DNA of 64,000 bases from Eumeta japonica. Taxonomy: Eukaryota > Arthropoda > Insecta > Lepidoptera > Psychidae. This document shows positions 24,401-34,942 of this stretch, piece after piece; within the stretch, counting starts at the first letter, position 1; each line of letters opens with the position of its first letter. The DNA is taken from positions 310,001 to 374,000 of the forward strand of contig BGZK01000096.1 of NCBI GenBank assembly GCA_005406025.1, read 5' to 3'. The notes below the pieces were generated by a model, which did no database searches, was not told where the DNA came from, and saw only the letters and a program-made list of their open reading frames with translations. The position numbers and the translations under genes are program-made.

Positions 24401-24949
24401 TTCCCGTTATTTCGCTAGCACCCTACATCTGGGTACAAAATTTTGACTTTCCATCAAATCGAATGACAATGTAGATGAATTTCTTAGATTTAAATTTAAT
24501 TGCGTGCAAATTGTCAGAAGCACAGATGACGCTAAACGATATTATAACACCATATGAGGATTTAAGTGGCGATAGTATTATTACATAAAAAAAATACATG
24601 CGTTTCATAATGAATTCTAACAAATATAATTTTTATAAATAAAATACATAGATTAGGCTAATTATGTTCAACAGGAAAATATTTGCAGTGGTTTCAAAGC
24701 CAATAAAATATAGATCACGATACGTGAAATTTTTTCGGCCGTTATTGTGACAACATATGGGATCCATTCAGGTATATCGACGTCCATACAAATGTTTTTC
24801 AATATTTTATTTGAATATTAATCAGAATAAAAGTTCATTCTAAGAGTCAAAGGTGATATTAATAACGTCCTTCTTGGTTTACGTATACGTAAATGATGAA
24901 TAATGTAGTCCAGAAAAATGTTTAACTTGTCGAAACGCTTCGTGTTTAT

Positions 24950-25505
24950 GAGGCATACTCCACATTCTCTAGTCCGAATCAGATACCTCTTCGACCGTCG
25001 TTTAACGTGCAACAGGTGACGAAAACTGTTTTATCTTGAATTGATGTTTTATTTAAGAGAACAAAATAACTTCCCGTGATAGCAAATCGGGACTGCGAGG
25101 ACCTATAAGTTTGACAGGTGTGCTGGCCACAAACTCCCTTGTTTTCAGTATGGAGTGCGCGGGCGCAGCATCGTGGTGAAACAGTCTCAGCAGCCCAGAG
25201 AGGCCGGCGTCCGGTCACTCGCCACCCACAGCAGTAGATACAACCTTCTGGCATACATTTGGTAACATACCATTCACCGTAATCACCGTTGGTGCTCCGT
25301 TGATTTCGTAAGGGAACTGACTCCAGATGACCCGTTAAAAAAAAACTTGCTGTCAAAATTCTGCCTCCATTTCTCGCTAACTTCACTTCGGTGGGCGTTA
25401 GTACATTTTGTAGCAGCCACACGGTCGACCGACGTTCCGTTTCTGGATCACACTGATAAACGCATGATTCATCGCTCGTGTTAATCGCACCATTAGAACT
25501 TTAAA
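24950..25505 (-). pseudogene. mariner transposase pseudogene
   Basis: On the minus strand, starting near 25500, it reads TSDESCVYQCDPETERRSTV, then LTPTEVKLARNG, FLTGHLESVPLRNQRSTNG and WYVTKCMPE, with PVKLIG-RSPDL and QFSSPVA further on in another frame. These match the mariner order: GDESW.Y.YDPE.K.QS.VW, P.K....S, FGHL..VPLE..RTVN..WY....LPE, LMGHPPYSPDLAP and RFSSPEEA. The first catalytic Asp block is present (DES); the later part is frameshifted with in-frame stops. The N-terminal DNA-binding half was not found. Inactive. Confidence 0.75.
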
Positions 25506-26260
25506 CCCCAACGCGTTAGGTTGTTCGGTATTCAGAATGAAATTATTGTTGCGCCATATCTCTGTCGGGGTTCGAGTGTTGAAAAACCGAGAACAACAGG
25601 AAGTATTTAATTATATTGTATAAAATGCACTAAGAACTTCTAGAACACTTTTAATTTATCGCACTTGATTTGTTAACGCGCCGATCGCCAAGAAAAGAAC
25701 TAATTATCAACGCTTGAATCCGGCATCTATTCTAGAAGATTACTTGAATATGAACGGGATCATAAATTAATATATCGTTTTCAGTTACTGAATGTCCTCG
25801 AAGTTCATTCACATTTCTCGAACCAATCGGCAGTGCATACGGAATCTTTGCTTACGAGATTCGCCTATTCTCTCGGATTATTTTTTATTGCCTAGCGCTC
25901 TTATCCTCTGTGACGGCCGTCAAAGAGCGGCCACCTCTTTCGTTTTCCGCTAAATTTACAAGACCGCGATTAAATGAATTCAATCAGCTGCGGCAAGGGC
26001 TGTTGTCTTTGAACACTGTTCTAAGGCTTTCAACTGATTTTTCCGGTTACTTAAAAATTTATAATATTATAGTACGATACCATCCCGTGGAATTATTACG
26101 GCTGTTAATACATTTTTCAGGCAGAATATTATAATTTTATTTTTAATAAAATGTGGAAAAAAAACTGACACCGCTGCCGATCACGATTCAGATATGTACA
26201 AAGCCGGCTGAAATGCTGGTATCAAAATAGAATATAAACTATATTACTTGAGGATATAAT
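25506..26260. other. Intergenic, no gene recognised
   Basis: Moderately AT-rich. Its first 100 bp may be the rest of the mariner copy. A plus-strand ORF at 25910-26134 shows no family I know. Confidence 0.35.
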
Positions 26261-26261
26261 T

Positions 26262-26975
26262 TTTAGGGTTCCGAGTCAAAATGGTAAAAATGGAACCCTT
26301 ATAGATTCGTCATGTCCATCCGTCCGTATGTCACAGGCATTTTACTAAAAAAATACAAGATATATATTGATGAAGTTCTATGTATAGATGTCTTGTAAAA
26401 ACCAATACTTATTCTGATAGTTAAATAACAAAAATACACATATGTAAAGGGGGCACTCCATACATGTAAACAGCAACTGAAAAAAAAGGTTTTCAGCGAA
26501 CATCAACATATTTCGGCACATATTTCGACAGTTGTTTTAATTACCGTGATTTAATCGCCAGCTTCAATTGTGTCCCATTATTTCTAAACATAACTTTAAA
26601 AGAGTATGAAAAAATATGAAAGATAAAGCTTAATAAATACTTACAACAAAAATTATTCTGAACGTTATCGGATATAATGTTTTTGAGTTATTGCCCAAAA
26701 AACTACGTTTCTGAACAAAAGGATTTAAGTGCCGTGCAGATATGCTCTTTTGCTGGTGCACTTTAGTTTACTCTAGTTTAATAGTAATAATTGACATGCC
26801 TACTCGTTTCTCTAGTTATAGGCGACTAAAGCGCTTATAACTTTTGCGCGTGTAACATTGATAAAGTGTAACAACGTACTTTTTTCATCTGTAGTGCATT
26901 TCTTTGCAATAATGGCCCCGGAACCCTATAATGAGCATGGTCCGACATGCTCTTGGCTAGTTTTTTTATATACCC
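26262..26975 (-). repeat. Dispersed repeat family A, copy 2
   Basis: Reverse complement of the 40565-41325 copy: starts 'ttagggttccgagtcaaaat' and ends 'ataatgagcatggtccgaca'. About 710 bp, no ORF. Shared phrases are 'gcaaaagagcatatctgca', 'gaaatgcactacagatga' and 'taagcgctttagtcgccta' (as read on the minus strand). Confidence 0.75.
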
Positions 26976-27109
26976 AATACATACATTCTTATCTAGGACT
27001 TTGGCTATGCTTAGTGGATGTGGACTAATATGGACTAATTCCATTGAATCAATGGAAAATGTTGAGCTAGAGGAAACTAGAGAAGGTAAAACCAATTTCA
27101 CGACGGCCT

Positions 27110-27370
27110 CGTAGCGATCTCCTTTTTGTGAGATTCCGTAGTCAACACGGACCTTTATAGTTTCCCCATCTTCGTCCGTCCGTCAGTCTTTTCGTAGCTC
27201 AGCTCAGAGATTCTTAGCACTAGAAAGCTATAATTTGGCATGGGTGCACATTTTAATAGCGTCGAATAAATCGGTAGAATTAAAAAAAAATTAAGGGCGT
27301 CTCATCTACATGTAAAAAAGGGGTTCAATGTTTTTTCTCCCGTCTACCCCATGGTGCGAGGCATAGGTAT
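27110..27370 (+). repeat. Dispersed lepidopteran repeat with 'CGTCCGTCCGTC' head
   Basis: Contains 'tcttcgtccgtccgtcagtc', 'gcactagaaagctataattt' and 'ggcatgggtgcacatttt', followed by 'ccatggtgcgaggcatagg'. I recognise this succession as a common lepidopteran non-coding repeat. Confidence 0.5.
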
Positions 27371-27419
27371 CGCTTATTCAAAAACATAGCAAGTGTGTGA
27401 AAATCATTTTTCTATTTAG

Positions 27420-27568
27420 GAATTCATTTGAGACACCAATTTTTGTTCGAACCAAGAGGCGGGGCCTAACGGCTTGGATATGTGAAAAAATTAGCGGCGA
27501 TAAAGCGATATTTCGTACAAAAACCTTTGAAAATTACTTAGATGACGTTGTTGGTCGTGTGAAACAGG
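27420..27568 (+). other. Possible isolated coding exon
   Basis: An acceptor-like 'ttttctatttag' is followed by 149 bp of open frame (SFETPIFVRTKRRGLTAWIC, then EKISGDKAIF, then ENYLDDVVGRVKQ), ending CAG|GTAGTA. Mixed-charge, non-repetitive composition is protein-like. No partner exon was found and I do not recognise the family; it could be a transposon relic. Confidence 0.25.
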
Positions 27569-27900
27569 TAGTAAATATAAGTTTTAGAATCACGATAAAT
27601 TGTGGAAATATAAAATCAAATAATCACTCGTTAATACCCGTTCTATGTAGGCCCGTTTTTAGGCTTTATTAGCTATTAAGCCGCGATCTCAATTAATAAA
27701 TTTATTGTATCAAACAAAAAATTCCCCTTAAGTCCGCATATTGTGGCGGGCAACCACGTAACCCTTACGCTGCGTCTGTCCTGACACGCACTGGGTTGGT
27801 TAATTTTTTGCGACATGCGTGTTCCGCCATTGTATCTATCAAGTCATCAAAGCGACCAAAACGCACTTATGCACACACACAAACACATACACACGCTCAC

Positions 27901-27946
27901 GCAGCCAGCCAAGTTCTTGTATCTCGCGTCGGAGGCTGGCTGCGTC
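27901..27946. repeat. Hairpin with 11-bp GC-rich arms
   Basis: CGCAGCCAGCC is matched by GGCTGGCTGCG around a 23-nt spacer, inside a passage starting at 27735 that contains 'ttgtggcgggcaaccacgta' and looks like a MITE. Confidence 0.6.
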
Positions 27947-28039
27947 TAACGGCTGTGACTGCTGCAAGTAATACCGGCCTGGGTTAAGGTTAGGCTTTGT
28001 GAAGTTAGCTTACACTGTACGCGAGAAATGTCAAAACAA

Positions 28040-28463
28040 ATTCAAATTCAAAATGTCTTCATCTCATAGATTACAAAATAATACTTGAAATACGTCATAA
28101 TTTTTTGCGAATCTACACTTTACCACTCGTTCGGAAGGCAGTTTTACCTCAAGAAGAACGAGCGAGAAACTTAAGGGTGGCTCTTTTCTAATTTGCACAT
28201 ACAAGGTCAAAACAAATACGAGACCATCAAGAACGAAACAGCCCGGTAAGAAGTCGAGCCGCTTGTGCCCATGGATATTTGTCTTCTAAATATTCAGAAA
28301 CTGTATAATACCCTTTTTTACTGAGTGATTGTTTAATAACACTCTTAAATTTATGTAGGAGTAAATCTTGTATATCTACAAGAACCTTATTGAATTTGAG
28401 CACACAGAGCCCTCTAAATGAATTTGTAACTTTATTTAGTCGACTACTATTTCCTTTAAACAT
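28040..28463 (-). pseudogene. 3' end of a LINE: ORF2 C-terminus plus 3' UTR
   Basis: The minus-strand open frame 28463-28227 reads NSFRGLCVLKFNKVLVDIQD, KSVIKQSLSKKGYYTVSEYL and EDKYPWAQAARL. The 'F...(V/I)K..L..K.YY.V.EYL.DK..W' ending is typical of the C-terminus of lepidopteran non-LTR polyproteins. The 28040-28226 part (with 'cactcgttcggaaggcagt' and 'aagaagaacgagcgagaaac') is a matching 3' UTR. No RT core is present; 5'-truncated. Confidence 0.6.
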
Positions 28464-29059
28464 TTCTAAATTTTTTTACATATGTATAATAAATTTTCAT
28501 AAATGAATTGAGATACCAGAGTTAAGATTCCAACGAAATAGAACTTCTATATTTTGACTTTCTGTTGTAATGTAACATGATTGAAATGCATTGCTATAAC
28601 TCCATCGCTGGAGAAGAATGTATAAAAAGCGTAAAAGACGCGAATGAAGATGAAGAATTGGCTTTCTTCTCCACAGCGGGAGAACTACGGCGAGAAGATG
28701 GCAAGTGAAATTACCTGACTCCCGAAAGCCTGAACTATTTTTATTTAATTCATTAATATTTCATTCAATATCCTTCTAGAAAAGCTGGCCGAGACAAGCT
28801 TCGCTGGTACGTCCGTGTGACAAGTACACCGGAAACACAGTGTGCACTAGGAAGTCTAAATAACTGAATAACTGTCAATACGCCTCGAAGAACACGTTAA
28901 GCCTCCGGTCACGGTCTTTGTTATCGCATTTATGAGAGCGGTCCTCGTCGGCCCCCGGCTCTATTATCCCCGTAGAACTAACTGAGTATTTAAGCTTTGC
29001 CCTTGGCCTGAAATACAAATATTGCGGGAGTGGTATACCTCTACATCGATAACAAGAAC

Positions 29060-29102
29060 AACAACGAATATTAATAACAACTTGTTATTAATATTCGTTG
29101 TT
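29060..29102. repeat. Perfect 43-bp palindrome (21-bp arms, 1-nt spacer)
   Basis: AACAACGAATATTAATAACA-A is followed by C and then the exact reverse complement. Read directly; no mismatch. Confidence 0.95.
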
Positions 29103-30131
29103 AATTTTTCTCTATTAAATCCAAAATATCAAAAACAAGTCGGACAGTTGTTTCTTGAAACTATTTCTAGCAGACGATTTTCGTCAATTTTCATCACCGA
29201 CTTCCGACCACACGTTCCGACCACGACGACCACACACCGCATTTGAAGTCACATAAGAAAATAATCATACATCATAATTTCAATACGGAACGCTATTCAC
29301 GTAAGTCCGGCTCGGACTTGGCCGGCCGTGGATTGTATTCCTTTTCGTACGTTTGTCGTTGACTGTACATATGCTTCTATATATTTCAAGTTACTTATGC
29401 GCTGGATTAAAATAATATTTTTAGTTTTACAAGCACGTGCTCTTGCCCACCACAAACTATATTAAGATTCAGCAGGACACGTAATTACCTCTTTCAGCCC
29501 GCGGTCGTGATGGTCTGAAGTTTGTCCTACGCTTTTGGTGATGCGCCCTACCTGATTGTCACGCGAATAGAACATGGCATAGAGAGGATTGTTTGATTGT
29601 TACTAATATTTATTTACAGTTTTTATAGGTATAGAGCAGTTACTAATAATACATGAATAATTATTTTTATAGTTTCATACAAATATACTGTGTCTAGACT
29701 TCAAGTTTCAATGCGCTAGTAAAAACGCAATAGAATGATCCATTTTCATATAATACTTAGTCAAAAATTATTGCTAACTTTTTATAGCGTTATTAAAGTA
29801 CATTGTTAAGTTCTTAAGATTTACTTTGCTATAGTTTCTACAAATGTAAATGAATCGAGAGCCGCATTAAATTAAAGAGTTAAAAAAAAACTACGTATCC
29901 TTTAGGGATGCTGTAAATTAATAAATAAATAAAATAAAAATAAAAAGCCTTTTATTTCCCAATATAGTAACAGTAAGGTAACATAACATTTTTCTTTATG
30001 TGGTTTCTAAACCTATGCAACACTTAACAAATCTATTAGTATAAGTTAAGTATTATATCTATAATATATAATCTATATTATTCTACTATTCTAATTATCT
30101 AATATTCTAATGATTGTATAGGAACCCCTCT

Positions 30132-33021
30132 TCAGGTGAAGGCCTCTTCCAATTTTTGCCAATTTTCTCTATTTTGAGCTATTTGCTGCCATTTGGGCCC
30201 AGCAATTTTTTTAATATCTTCTTCCCAGCGTGCGAAGGGTCGCCCTCTACAGCGTTTTCCTTCTGGTCCTTTCCAGGATGTAATTTTGTGTGTCCATCTG
30301 CCGTCTTTGAGCCTCGCGACATGCCCAGCCCACTTCAATTTTAGTCTTAGTGCGTGGTTTAGTGCATCTATTGTTTTTGTTTTGGATCTTATATCAGTGT
30401 GTCTAATTTTTTGTAATTTACTTATGTTTAGCATGCTGCGCTCTATTCCCTTTGGCACGTATTGACTTTATTTTTTATTTTATTTGTAAATTTCCACGTT
30501 TGGCAATGTAGGTTAAACATGGGATGAGGCATGAATCTGTGACTTTCTTTTAAGATTTATAGGCATATCGCTTTTAAATAACTCTCTAAACTCAATATTT
30601 GTTCCATGTATTTTAATTCTCCTTTGTACTTCTAGTTCATTACTACTTTGGCTGAAACCGACTTGTTTTCCTAGGTAGACGTATTGCTCAACGTATTCTA
30701 GTGGCTTATCTTTTAGATTTATGTCTTTTTTAGTGTCGTTTGACATGAGTTTAGTTTTTGAAATGTTTATTTCAAGGCCCACCTGCTGCTAGTCTTACAA
30801 AGGTCTTCGATCATGACTTGAAGTTGAGAGCTGGATTCGGAGAACAGCACTAAGTCGTCTGAAGCGAAGGTGACTCAAATATTTGCCCTATATATATAGC
30901 TTTTTTCCAATCTAGTTCGCCAAGTGCAGTCTCTAGTATGGCAATAAATATCCTCGGCGAGACGGATCTCCTTGGCGAACGCCTCTTCAACAGGGAATGT
31001 GGGTCCAGTGGTTTCTAGTTTTACTCTACTTGTGCATTTTCCGTATACCTTCTTATAACATCTATATATGACTTTTCTACATTTTGAGCTTCCAGAGATT
31101 TCCATATACTGTGGTGTGAGACTGTGTCGAAAGCTTTTGGTAGTCTATGAATGCTACGTATAAAGGTCTTTGAAACTCCTGGTATTTCTCAATTATTAGC
31201 TCAGGTGTATGGATGTGGTCCATTGTACTGAAACCCTTTCTGAAGCCAGCCTGTTCAACCGGTTGTTTTATTTCTAGTGATTGACTTATTCTCTGGTTTA
31301 TTATTGTAGAAAAGAGTTTATACACAGTTGGTAATAAGCTTATGGGCCTGTAGTTGCCAATGTCGTTAGGATCTCCTTTTATATAACAAAATTATGTTAG
31401 AATTTGACCACTCAGACGGTGTTTCGAGAGATTTCATTATCATATTAAATAGTTTTGTCAGTGGCTCGGTTAATAAATTATGTGCTGTCTTTATGGCATC
31501 GTTGGTTATACCGTCAGTGCCAGGGCTTTTGTCAGGTTTTAATTTCATTATAGTGTCTAGAACTTCTTTGCACTCTATCGGAGCAATATTTTGGATCGGT
31601 CTTGCCTGTAAGTAGGACTTAGTACTAGAGGTTTCAAAGCTTAGTTTATTTTCTGCGGAGTACAGTTTTTTGTAAAAATTTGTTGCAATATTTATGATGT
31701 CTTTCCGGGAGTGTTTCTTTTTGTTTGTATCTGTTAAGCTTTCGATCCAATCTTTGTATGTCCTTAATTCTCTGTATCCCTTTTTTAAGCTTCCCTTTAG
31801 TTCTAAATATTTTTTGATGGTATTTTTCCTGTGATTTTTATAATCTCTTTTTATGTACTTGTCGGTTAGCTTATATAAAGCTTTAAGTTCGTTTTTCATG
31901 GAGCGTGTTTTATTACTGCTTTTCTGTAAGTCATGCCTTCTGCTTATTAGATTTTTGGTACGTTCTGACAAACTTCTTGTGTTTGTTTTTGCTGGTGTAC
32001 CCTTCTTTGCGTTACGAAGGCTATGTTGGATGGTGTTGATTAGTTTATTGTAATAATCTTGTGCCGTACAGTCTGGCGTCGTGTCGTAGAGCTGGCAGTT
32101 GATTTTTATCAAGTTTCTGTATTCTTTAATTTCTTCTTCTGTTTTAAGAGTGCTATATTGAGTATTGCAATATCTGGCTCTACTTTTATTGGTTTTGTGA
32201 GAGTGATTTCTGCTCTTAGTGGTCTGTGATCTGAAGGGTAATTTATGCTTAACGTTTCTATATTGTGAAACATTTGTGGTCGATTTGTGAGTATAAAATC
32301 TATTTCATTTTTATATTGACCACTTGAGAGCGCCAAGTCCATCTTCTTTTGGTTTTTCTTGAAAATGTGTTAATTATAGCTAATTTGTTTTCTAAAGCGA
32401 AATCAACAAGACGCTGCCCTCTAATGTTTCTTTGTCCGTATCCATTCTGTTTCATTACTAGTTGCTCGTCATTTTGCGGTTCTCCTATTTTTGTTTGAAA
32501 TCTCCCATCAAAATAAAATCTTTGTGCTATTTCGATGGCTTTGTATGTGGTTTCATAGAATGCGACGATTTCTTCTTCATCTGCGGCTTCTGTTGGTGCA
32601 TAGATTTGTATGATGGTAAGCTTTTTGCCTGGTAAGCTAAGATGAAGTAGAGCTACTCGTTCTGAGAGTCCGATGTAACTTTCTAGGTATTGTTTGAGGT
32701 ATTTCTTTATTATGAAGCCTACTCCATATTTACCCGGTGACTCTCCAGTGTGGCAAAAGATAAAGTTTTCGTACTCTGTTATCTTGCTTCCGAGGCGACG
32801 AACTTCACATAATCCGATGATATCGTTTTTACGTTTTTAAAGCTTCGGTGAGTTCAATTAAACGTTCTTGTGAGGAGAGTTCTCACATTGTACGTGGTTA
32901 TGTATAGCTGGTTAATTAAATTGTTTTCTTTGGTTGATGAGTTGGTTTTAATAGTATTGTTGGAAGGTTTTGGTCGTAATCTTCCTCGGTGACCGGCCGG
33001 CTTGAAGATGTAGAAATTCAT
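30132..33021 (-). pseudogene. LINE ORF2: endonuclease plus reverse transcriptase, frameshifted
   Basis: About 963 codons. The N-terminus begins MNFYIFKPAGHRGRL. The endonuclease (about 32900-32340) shows GKYGVGFIIKKYL, TIIQIYAPTEA, RRWTWRS and IDFILTNRPQMF, SDHRPL. The reverse transcriptase (about 31600-30830) shows KPDKSPGTDGITNDAI, NIILLYKR, QAGFRKGFSTMDHI and a degenerate catalytic block FASDDLVLFSES, where the family has FADD. Then come LEINISKTKLM and YVYLGKQV. The C-terminus has LKWAGHVARLKDGRWTHKI and RCRGRPFARWEEDI. The LINE would use these for nicking and target-primed copying. Frameshifts occur near 32820, 32110, 31360, 31080 and 30780, and the conserved GDFN of the endonuclease reads DGRF. 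Confidence 0.85.
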
Positions 33022-33063
33022 TTTGTTGAGTTCTTTGTTGTGTTTGTTTGCTGAGAGGTGCTG

Positions 33064-33906
33064 TTAGTTGCTATTTGTTGTTGTTGTTTCTTTTATTTTT
33101 TCTTCGTCGCTCTGTAGGTCTTTCTTGTTTACTAAAAGTTGAGCATTCCTGGTTTAATCACCCTTCTGAGATGCTGGAGGATCGTTGAAGTGTTGTGTGA
33201 CTTTGAACGGTTTTATTTTTTAGCTGCTTGTGTACTGGTACTTGAAGTATTTTTTGGCAATTTTTTCATGTTGTGGGAGATAGAGGGTACCTTTTCTATT
33301 GTCCGTGTGGTCGGCATCTGTTTTGTTATGTTTAAGTACTACCAGCTTATCGTATTTAATGATAGCTTTGTTCCCTTTTCCAGCTCTATTTTGACTTGTT
33401 CCTGAAGCATCTTCCTTTTCTGTAGGACGTGATAAGGGTAATCATCTTTAAGTAGTAGTCAGTATCATTTAGAGCTTTCTTTTGCATTACCTTTATCTTG
33501 CTACCTAAAGTGGCGAACGTGACTGCTATCGGACGGGCTTGTCGGTTTTTCCTATTCGTCTGGCAGCTTCTAAGTCATGGCAGTTTATATTTAAAGAAAA
33601 ATATTTTTCCAGGAAATCGATTAGACTGTTTTCTAGATGTGAATAAGAACGTTCATTTTCTCTATACCAAAGAAAACAACGTTTCTTTGTCTTGTTTGTC
33701 TCTCCAGCTGATTTAACCTTTGTTCTTGGTTCTCAATTTTTATCGAGTTTTTCCTGATTTTTTCCAAAGTTTTAATTTTGATCCAATATTTTGTTTATAT
33801 TTCTCGTTACTTTCTCCGTAATTTCGTCTGCGTTCTTTGTAATAGTGGTTTTCTGTTCATCTAAATCATTTTGAATTTTTCGAAGTGCTGCCAATACCTC
33901 TTCCAT
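33064..33906 (-). pseudogene. LINE ORF1: coiled-coil nucleic-acid-binding protein, frameshifted
   Basis: Starts MEEVLAALRKIQNDLDEQKT, a coiled coil to about residue 45. After a frameshift come ENQEQRLNQLERQTRQRNVV, FFGIE, LEAARRIGK and VTFATLGSKIKVMQKK, then DDYPYHVLQKRKMLQEQVKI and KYDKLVVL. This is the coiled-coil plus RRM-like layout of L1/CR1-type ORF1 proteins, which bind LINE RNA. It ends with TTTTNSN and a stop at 33064, 42 bp before ORF2. At least three frameshifts. Confidence 0.75.
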
Positions 33907-34871
33907 TTTTGATTTTTATATTTTTAGTTGTTCTTTTTAGCTTTGCGCCCTCTATTAGCGAGTATTCGTATAAGTCTATTGTGTTAAGCGTCCTCTGTTG
34001 TTTTAGTCATGTACTTTTCCAATTGATCTGATATGATTTAGCAAAATTTGCAAAATTTGCAACACATTTAGGTTATTTTTGAATAAAAGTTGAATTCTCG
34101 TTGAGTTCGCACTGAATTGTGTCGCACATTCATTACAGAATTGTCACACTATTAACTGGTTGTTCGGAATAGCCACTATTTCACGTAAGTTTGTGGTAAT
34201 GATTCATGTAAACAGGAGCACTATTTTACTGTTTTTTATCACTATTTATTGTTTATTTTTCACTTGTTGTTTGTTCACTGTGTTTTTTGGACACTTATTT
34301 CGACGTTTTTTCAGTACTTTAGAGTATTTCCCACTTTGTTATTTTTTAAGATCGAATTTATACGGAGTAAACGTTACAAGCTGTTATACGTGGCACAGTC
34401 GCGCCCTCTCTCTTAAATTAATAATTGGATATAATTAAGGTAAATCCTAATAAAAAAAAGCATAGTCTAAAGAGATATGCATCATTATTGTAATTATACT
34501 GTTCATTTAATTGGAATAATAATGTGTGTTAATAAAAGACAAAGCGACCTACTGACAGTGTTTTATTATTCGTAATAGTCAGAAATAAAACCTGGGTTAC
34601 GTATTAGCGTATGAATATTTTAGAAGAAAGAATGAGAAATGAAAAATGATATTTCTTTTTCACAGGCGCCATTAAAGGAAATAAAAAATAAACCATTAAA
34701 ATAAAATTATGTCACACAATCATTTCACATTTATAGAATTTTTTTCATTTTCTTTGTATGCCGTCGAAATAAATATATCGTGTTAATTTTTTTTTCGTAA
34801 AATTTATCTGTTTTGATAGAACACCTGCATTGCCGAAATTATTAAAATACAGTATATAACTTCTAGTCCGC

Positions 34872-34942
34872 AATTCAATTCAATTTAGGTGTCTAATGTT
34901 AGATACCTAAAGTGTCATTGCAAACCTAAATTGAATTGAATT
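34872..34942. repeat. 71-nt hairpin with perfect 19-bp stem and nested inner stem
   Basis: AATTCAATTCAATTTAGGT (34872-34890) is exactly complementary to 34924-34942. The 33-nt interior includes 'tctaatgttaga', so an alternative inner hairpin of about 13 bp also forms (tttaggt...acctaaa). Confidence 0.85.

Larger units (their letters stand above)
29930..34400 (-). mobile_element. Two-ORF non-LTR retrotransposon (LINE), near full length, inactivated
   Basis: On the minus strand: a 5' UTR from about 34400 to 33907, ORF1 (33906-33064), ORF2 (33021-30132) and a 3' UTR to about 29930 ending in a degenerate AATAAA-type tail (ataaataaataaaataaaa). ORF1 is a coiled-coil/RRM-type nucleic-acid-binding protein; ORF2 carries endonuclease, reverse transcriptase and a C-terminal WAGHVAR domain. 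All domains are in order and only frameshifts and stops are missing from an active element, so insertion is fairly recent compared with other relics here. RTE-like or a related clade; subfamily not certain. Target-site duplication not located. Confidence 0.85.

Noticed and set aside
24979..25422. 147-residue ORF as a functional host gene
   Set aside because: Its first half is mariner transposase and its second half runs in the wrong frame relative to the continuing mariner similarity, so the ORF is a frameshift artefact of a pseudogene.
30114..30465. Plus-strand ORFs over the LINE (also 31394-31615, 31853-32053, 33139-33716, 34160-34438)
   Set aside because: They are antisense shadows of the minus-strand LINE ORFs and 5' UTR.
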